Shown piece after piece: positions 13,127 through 14,774 of a stretch of 14,774 nucleotides of DNA. The DNA is from Acidobacteriota bacterium. Its GTDB lineage: Bacteria; Acidobacteriota; Terriglobia; Terriglobales; Acidobacteriaceae. Where the stretch lies: contig JAKCDN010000022.1 of NCBI GenBank assembly GCA_021841795.1, positions 1 through 14,774 of the forward strand, given 5' to 3'. Positions within the stretch are counted from its first letter, which is position 1. The number at the start of each line of letters is the position of its first letter. The notes beneath the pieces are model-generated. The model did not search any database. It was not told the origin of the DNA and saw nothing but the letters and a program-made list of their open reading frames with translations. The position numbers and the translations under genes were made by a program.

Positions 13127-13525
13127 ATGCATATCAGCTACGTTTGGGTTCTAGTCGCTGCGGTTTTTCAATGGCTTTTCGGAGCCTTCTGGTACGGGGT
13201 GATCTTTAAGTCGTCGTGGTCGAAGCTCGTGGGTCTTGCCGAGGGCGAGAAGCCGAAGAACCGGCTTTTCGGCATGTTTTCCTTCTTTATCGCCTGCCTG
13301 CTTCTCTCGTTTATCCTGGCCCACGTCATGGGCTGGGCAGGAGCCCAGAACTTCACAGCCGGCTACAAGCTGGGCGTGGTTTGCTGGTTGGGCTTTATGG
13401 CCCCTCCGCTCTTTGCGCAACACGTATTTGAGGGACGGCGCGTGAACCTGTTCGCCATCAACGCAGCCTATTGGCTGCTGGCGATGGCATTCGGCGGCGC
13501 AATCGTGGCAGCGTTTCATCCGTAG
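13127..13525 (+). CDS. DUF1761-like four-TM membrane protein
   Basis: The 132-residue product starts 6 nt after GGAGGGA, so ATG 13127 is well supported; the frame stays open back to 12998 but the added part is not protein-like. It has four hydrophobic segments (about 5-25, 50-70, 80-96 and 111-129). The pattern of an aromatic FGAFWYGVIF segment after the first helix, a polar loop (KSSWSKLVGLAEGEKPKN), and a later WLGFMAPP resembles DUF1761 proteins, a family of unknown function. It stands alone between panC and ridA. Membrane location is clear, function unknown. Confidence 0.8.
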   Translation: MHISYVWVLVAAVFQWLFGAFWYGVIFKSSWSKLVGLAEGEKPKNRLFGMFSFFIACLLLSFILAHVMGWAGAQNFTAGYKLGVVCWLGFMAPPLFAQHVFEGRRVNLFAINAAYWLLAMAFGGAIVAAFHP

Positions 13526-13666
13526 AGAGCGGCCGCAGGCCGCATCGTTCACATTGACGCAACGCGGGCGGGCGTTTTCCCAGAGGAGAACAGCCTGCCG
13601 GCGTTGTATTTATTTATCCTGGCTGCGACGTCAGCGCAGGCTACCCGCAGTACTGATGGATTGCCG

Positions 13667-13672
13667 TAAAAT
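13667..13672 (+). promoter_or_regulatory. Candidate -10 of ridA, leaderless
   Basis: TAAAAT ends 6 nt before the ridA ATG, so the usual start distance places transcription on the A of the start codon. No Shine-Dalgarno is present. The 12 bases TAAAATTCTGCT are identical to those before purM on the other strand. Confidence 0.55.
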
Positions 13673-13678
13673 TCTGCT

Positions 13679-14068
13679 ATGACACGATCGACGATTTCCA
13701 CGAACGGCGCGCCGCCCGCCATCGGTCCATATGCGCAGGGCGTTCGCGTGGGTGATCTGATTTTTACTGCCGGCCAGGGCGGGCTCGACCCCGCGACCGG
13801 ACAACTTGTGCCCGGCGGCATTACGGAACAGACGACACGCACGCTGAAGAACCTGAAGGCAGTTCTGGAAGCCGGAGGCAGCAGCCTGGAGAAGGTTGTG
13901 AAGGCCACCGTGTTTCTGAAAGACATCAACGATTTTGCGGCGATGAACGCGGTGTATGCCACATTTTTCGCCAATGGACCGGACGCGCTGCCGGCACGCA
14001 CGACGGTGGAAGTGTCGCGTCTGCCGCGCAATCTTCTGGTTGAGATCGAATTGATTGCGGAGGCCTGA
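13679..14068 (+). CDS. ridA: RidA-family enamine/imine deaminase (YjgF/YER057c)
   Basis: RidA hydrolyses reactive 2-aminoacrylate and related enamines made by PLP enzymes, protecting other enzymes in the cytosol; it works as a trimer. The 129-residue length is typical. GPYAQGVRVGDLIFTAGQ (16-33) and the C-terminal ARTTVEVSRLP with Arg107 (equivalent to the catalytic Arg105 of E. coli) and Glu124 mark the active RidA subgroup rather than a divergent Rid paralogue. The gene seems to be read from a -10 set directly on the start codon (13667-13672). It is followed 99 nt later by msrB on the same strand. A small hairpin at 13529-13543 separates it from the gene before. Confidence 0.94.
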   Translation: MTRSTISTNGAPPAIGPYAQGVRVGDLIFTAGQGGLDPATGQLVPGGITEQTTRTLKNLKAVLEAGGSSLEKVVKATVFLKDINDFAAMNAVYATFFANGPDALPARTTVEVSRLPRNLLVEIELIAEA

Positions 14069-14167
14069 ACGCCTGCTCCGGCAGAGGGACGGCGACGATT
14101 GATCCGCCGGCTCGTATGCGCGTGAGAATGGCAGATCACGGTGTACGATCGGTGGCGGAGGTCTGTG

Positions 14168-14578
14168 TTGAGCAGTCCAGAAGAGAAGGTTGTGCGCAGC
14201 GACGCGGAGTGGCGCTCGTTGCTCAGTCCCGAGCAGTACCGCGTGCTGCGTGAAAAAGGGACAGAGCGCCCGTACACGGGCCCGCTGACCACCCATCACG
14301 AGACCGGCAACTACCACTGCGCGGGCTGCGGAGCGCTGCTGTTTTTGAGCGGGGCCAAGTTCGACTCCGGCTGTGGCTGGCCGAGCTTCATGATTCCTGC
14401 CGATGCGCAAGCTGTCGACGAGCACGAGGATCTGAGCTTTGGGATGCGGCGGATCGAGGTGACCTGCGCGCGCTGCGGCGGCCACCTGGGTCATGTTTTC
14501 CCTGACGGTCCGCGTCCGACCGGCCTACGCTACTGCATCAACTCCGCCTCACTCACGTTCACCAAAGCGGAGAGATGA
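14168..14578 (+). CDS. msrB: MsrB, peptide-methionine (R)-S-oxide reductase
   Basis: MsrB reduces the R form of methionine sulfoxide in proteins, using thioredoxin. The start is TTG 14168 with GGAGG 6 nt upstream; GTG 14165 and GTG 14141 are possible in-frame alternatives with worse spacing. The 136-residue protein contains both zinc CxxC pairs (Cys51/Cys54 in HCAGC, Cys100/Cys103 in TCARC), the GCGWPSF block (68-74), GHLGHVFPDGP (105-115) and catalytic Cys123 in RYCINS. Cys69 in GCGW is a plausible resolving residue, as in many family members. It lies near ridA, another damage-repair function, and ends at a strong terminator. The assignment is secure. Confidence 0.95.
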   Translation: MSSPEEKVVRSDAEWRSLLSPEQYRVLREKGTERPYTGPLTTHHETGNYHCAGCGALLFLSGAKFDSGCGWPSFMIPADAQAVDEHEDLSFGMRRIEVTCARCGGHLGHVFPDGPRPTGLRYCINSASLTFTKAER

Positions 14579-14609
14579 GCCTGGGAACAGAGGCGCGCTT
14601 GGCGCACAA

Positions 14610-14640
14610 CAAAACCCCGTCTTTGCGAGACGGGGTTTTG
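14610..14640. terminator. Bidirectional intrinsic terminator between msrB and rpmB
   Basis: CAAAACCCCGTCT (14610-14622) pairs perfectly with 14628-14640: a 13-bp stem with a TTGCG loop, carrying an A-tract on the left arm and a T-tract on the right. It therefore serves both the plus-strand msrB and the minus-strand rpmB, which converge here. Confidence 0.92.
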
Positions 14641-14675
14641 CAAGACGCCGGACCACAGACCGTTGGCGCGGAGCG

Positions 14676-14774
14676 CTAGGCTTTGGCGACCTTTCCGCTC
14701 TTGATGCAGGTTGCACAGACGCGCATGCGCTTGGGCGCGCCGTTCACCATTGCTTTTACCGCCTGCAGAGCGAC
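14676..14774 (-). CDS. rpmB: Ribosomal protein bL28 (C-terminal fragment)
   Basis: The last 32 codons and TAG stop of a minus-strand gene that continues past the right edge. The text VNGAPKRMRVCATCIKSGKV is characteristic of the L28 C-terminus, including one CxxC pair (CATC) of the zinc-binding form of the protein. bL28 is a structural component of the large ribosomal subunit. Its stop lies 35 nt from the bidirectional terminator. Confidence 0.9.
   Translation of the reverse strand, partial: VALQAVKAMVNGAPKRMRVCATCIKSGKVAKA

Noticed and set aside
13529..13543. GCGGCC-GCA-GGCCGC hairpin after the DUF1761 gene
   Set aside because: 6-bp stem with a 3-nt loop and no T-tract; could be a chance palindrome in GC-rich DNA, not called as terminator.
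1..14774. CRISPR arrays, tRNA or rRNA genes, transposase genes, integration sites
   Set aside because: No regularly spaced repeats, no tRNA-like T-arm/acceptor combination, no rRNA text and no intact transposase or integrase motifs were seen on either strand.

Overview
The window is GC-rich bacterial chromosome, mostly housekeeping. Protein features, the codon style (strong use of ctg, gcg, gtg) and the gene mix (folD-coaE-HtrA protease, purM-purN, hemL, panB-panC, ridA, msrB, rpmB) suggest an Acidobacteriota (Terriglobia-like) genome. That is inference from recognition, since no rRNA or other phylogenetic marker is present. I see no rRNA, tRNA, CRISPR array, intact insertion sequence or prophage.

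Layout. Positions 1-2375 (+): the C-terminal end of folD, then coaE 3 nt later, then a membrane-anchored HtrA/DegS-like protease. The protease has its own ECF-sigma-type promoter candidate and a good intrinsic terminator. Positions 2410-3992: a minus-strand gene for an unrecognised 279-residue membrane protein (two-TM hairpin plus internal lipobox). Behind its start lies about 740 bp without a convincing gene but with several perfect inverted repeats. Positions 3993-5783 (-): purM then purN, consecutive steps of purine synthesis in reverse map order. Positions 5892-7316 (+): an XRE/Cro-type regulator with a clear sigma-70 promoter and a perfect 12-bp palindrome just before its ATG, followed by four tiny membrane-protein genes. 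This compact cassette is the least explained part of the window. Positions 7336-8637 (+): hemL. Positions 8773-10780 (-): a Dpm1-like glycosyltransferase fused to a GtrA membrane domain, then a membrane-anchored NodB-type polysaccharide deacetylase. Positions 10931-12795 (+): panB and panC, overlapping by one base. Positions 12796-13525: a 331-bp gap, then a DUF1761-like membrane protein. Positions 13667-14640 (+): ridA and msrB, closed by a strong bidirectional terminator shared with convergent rpmB, whose end runs off the right edge.

How genes work together: FolD supplies one-carbon folates, and the PurN encoded nearby uses 10-formyl-tetrahydrofolate. PanB, PanC and CoaE are early and final steps of pantothenate/CoA synthesis. 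The glycosyltransferase and deacetylase probably modify a lipid-linked or envelope glycan. The XRE cassette looks like a self-regulated membrane module of unknown purpose. Starts were moved from the longest reading frame where a ribosome binding site or family length favoured an internal codon; each case is stated.
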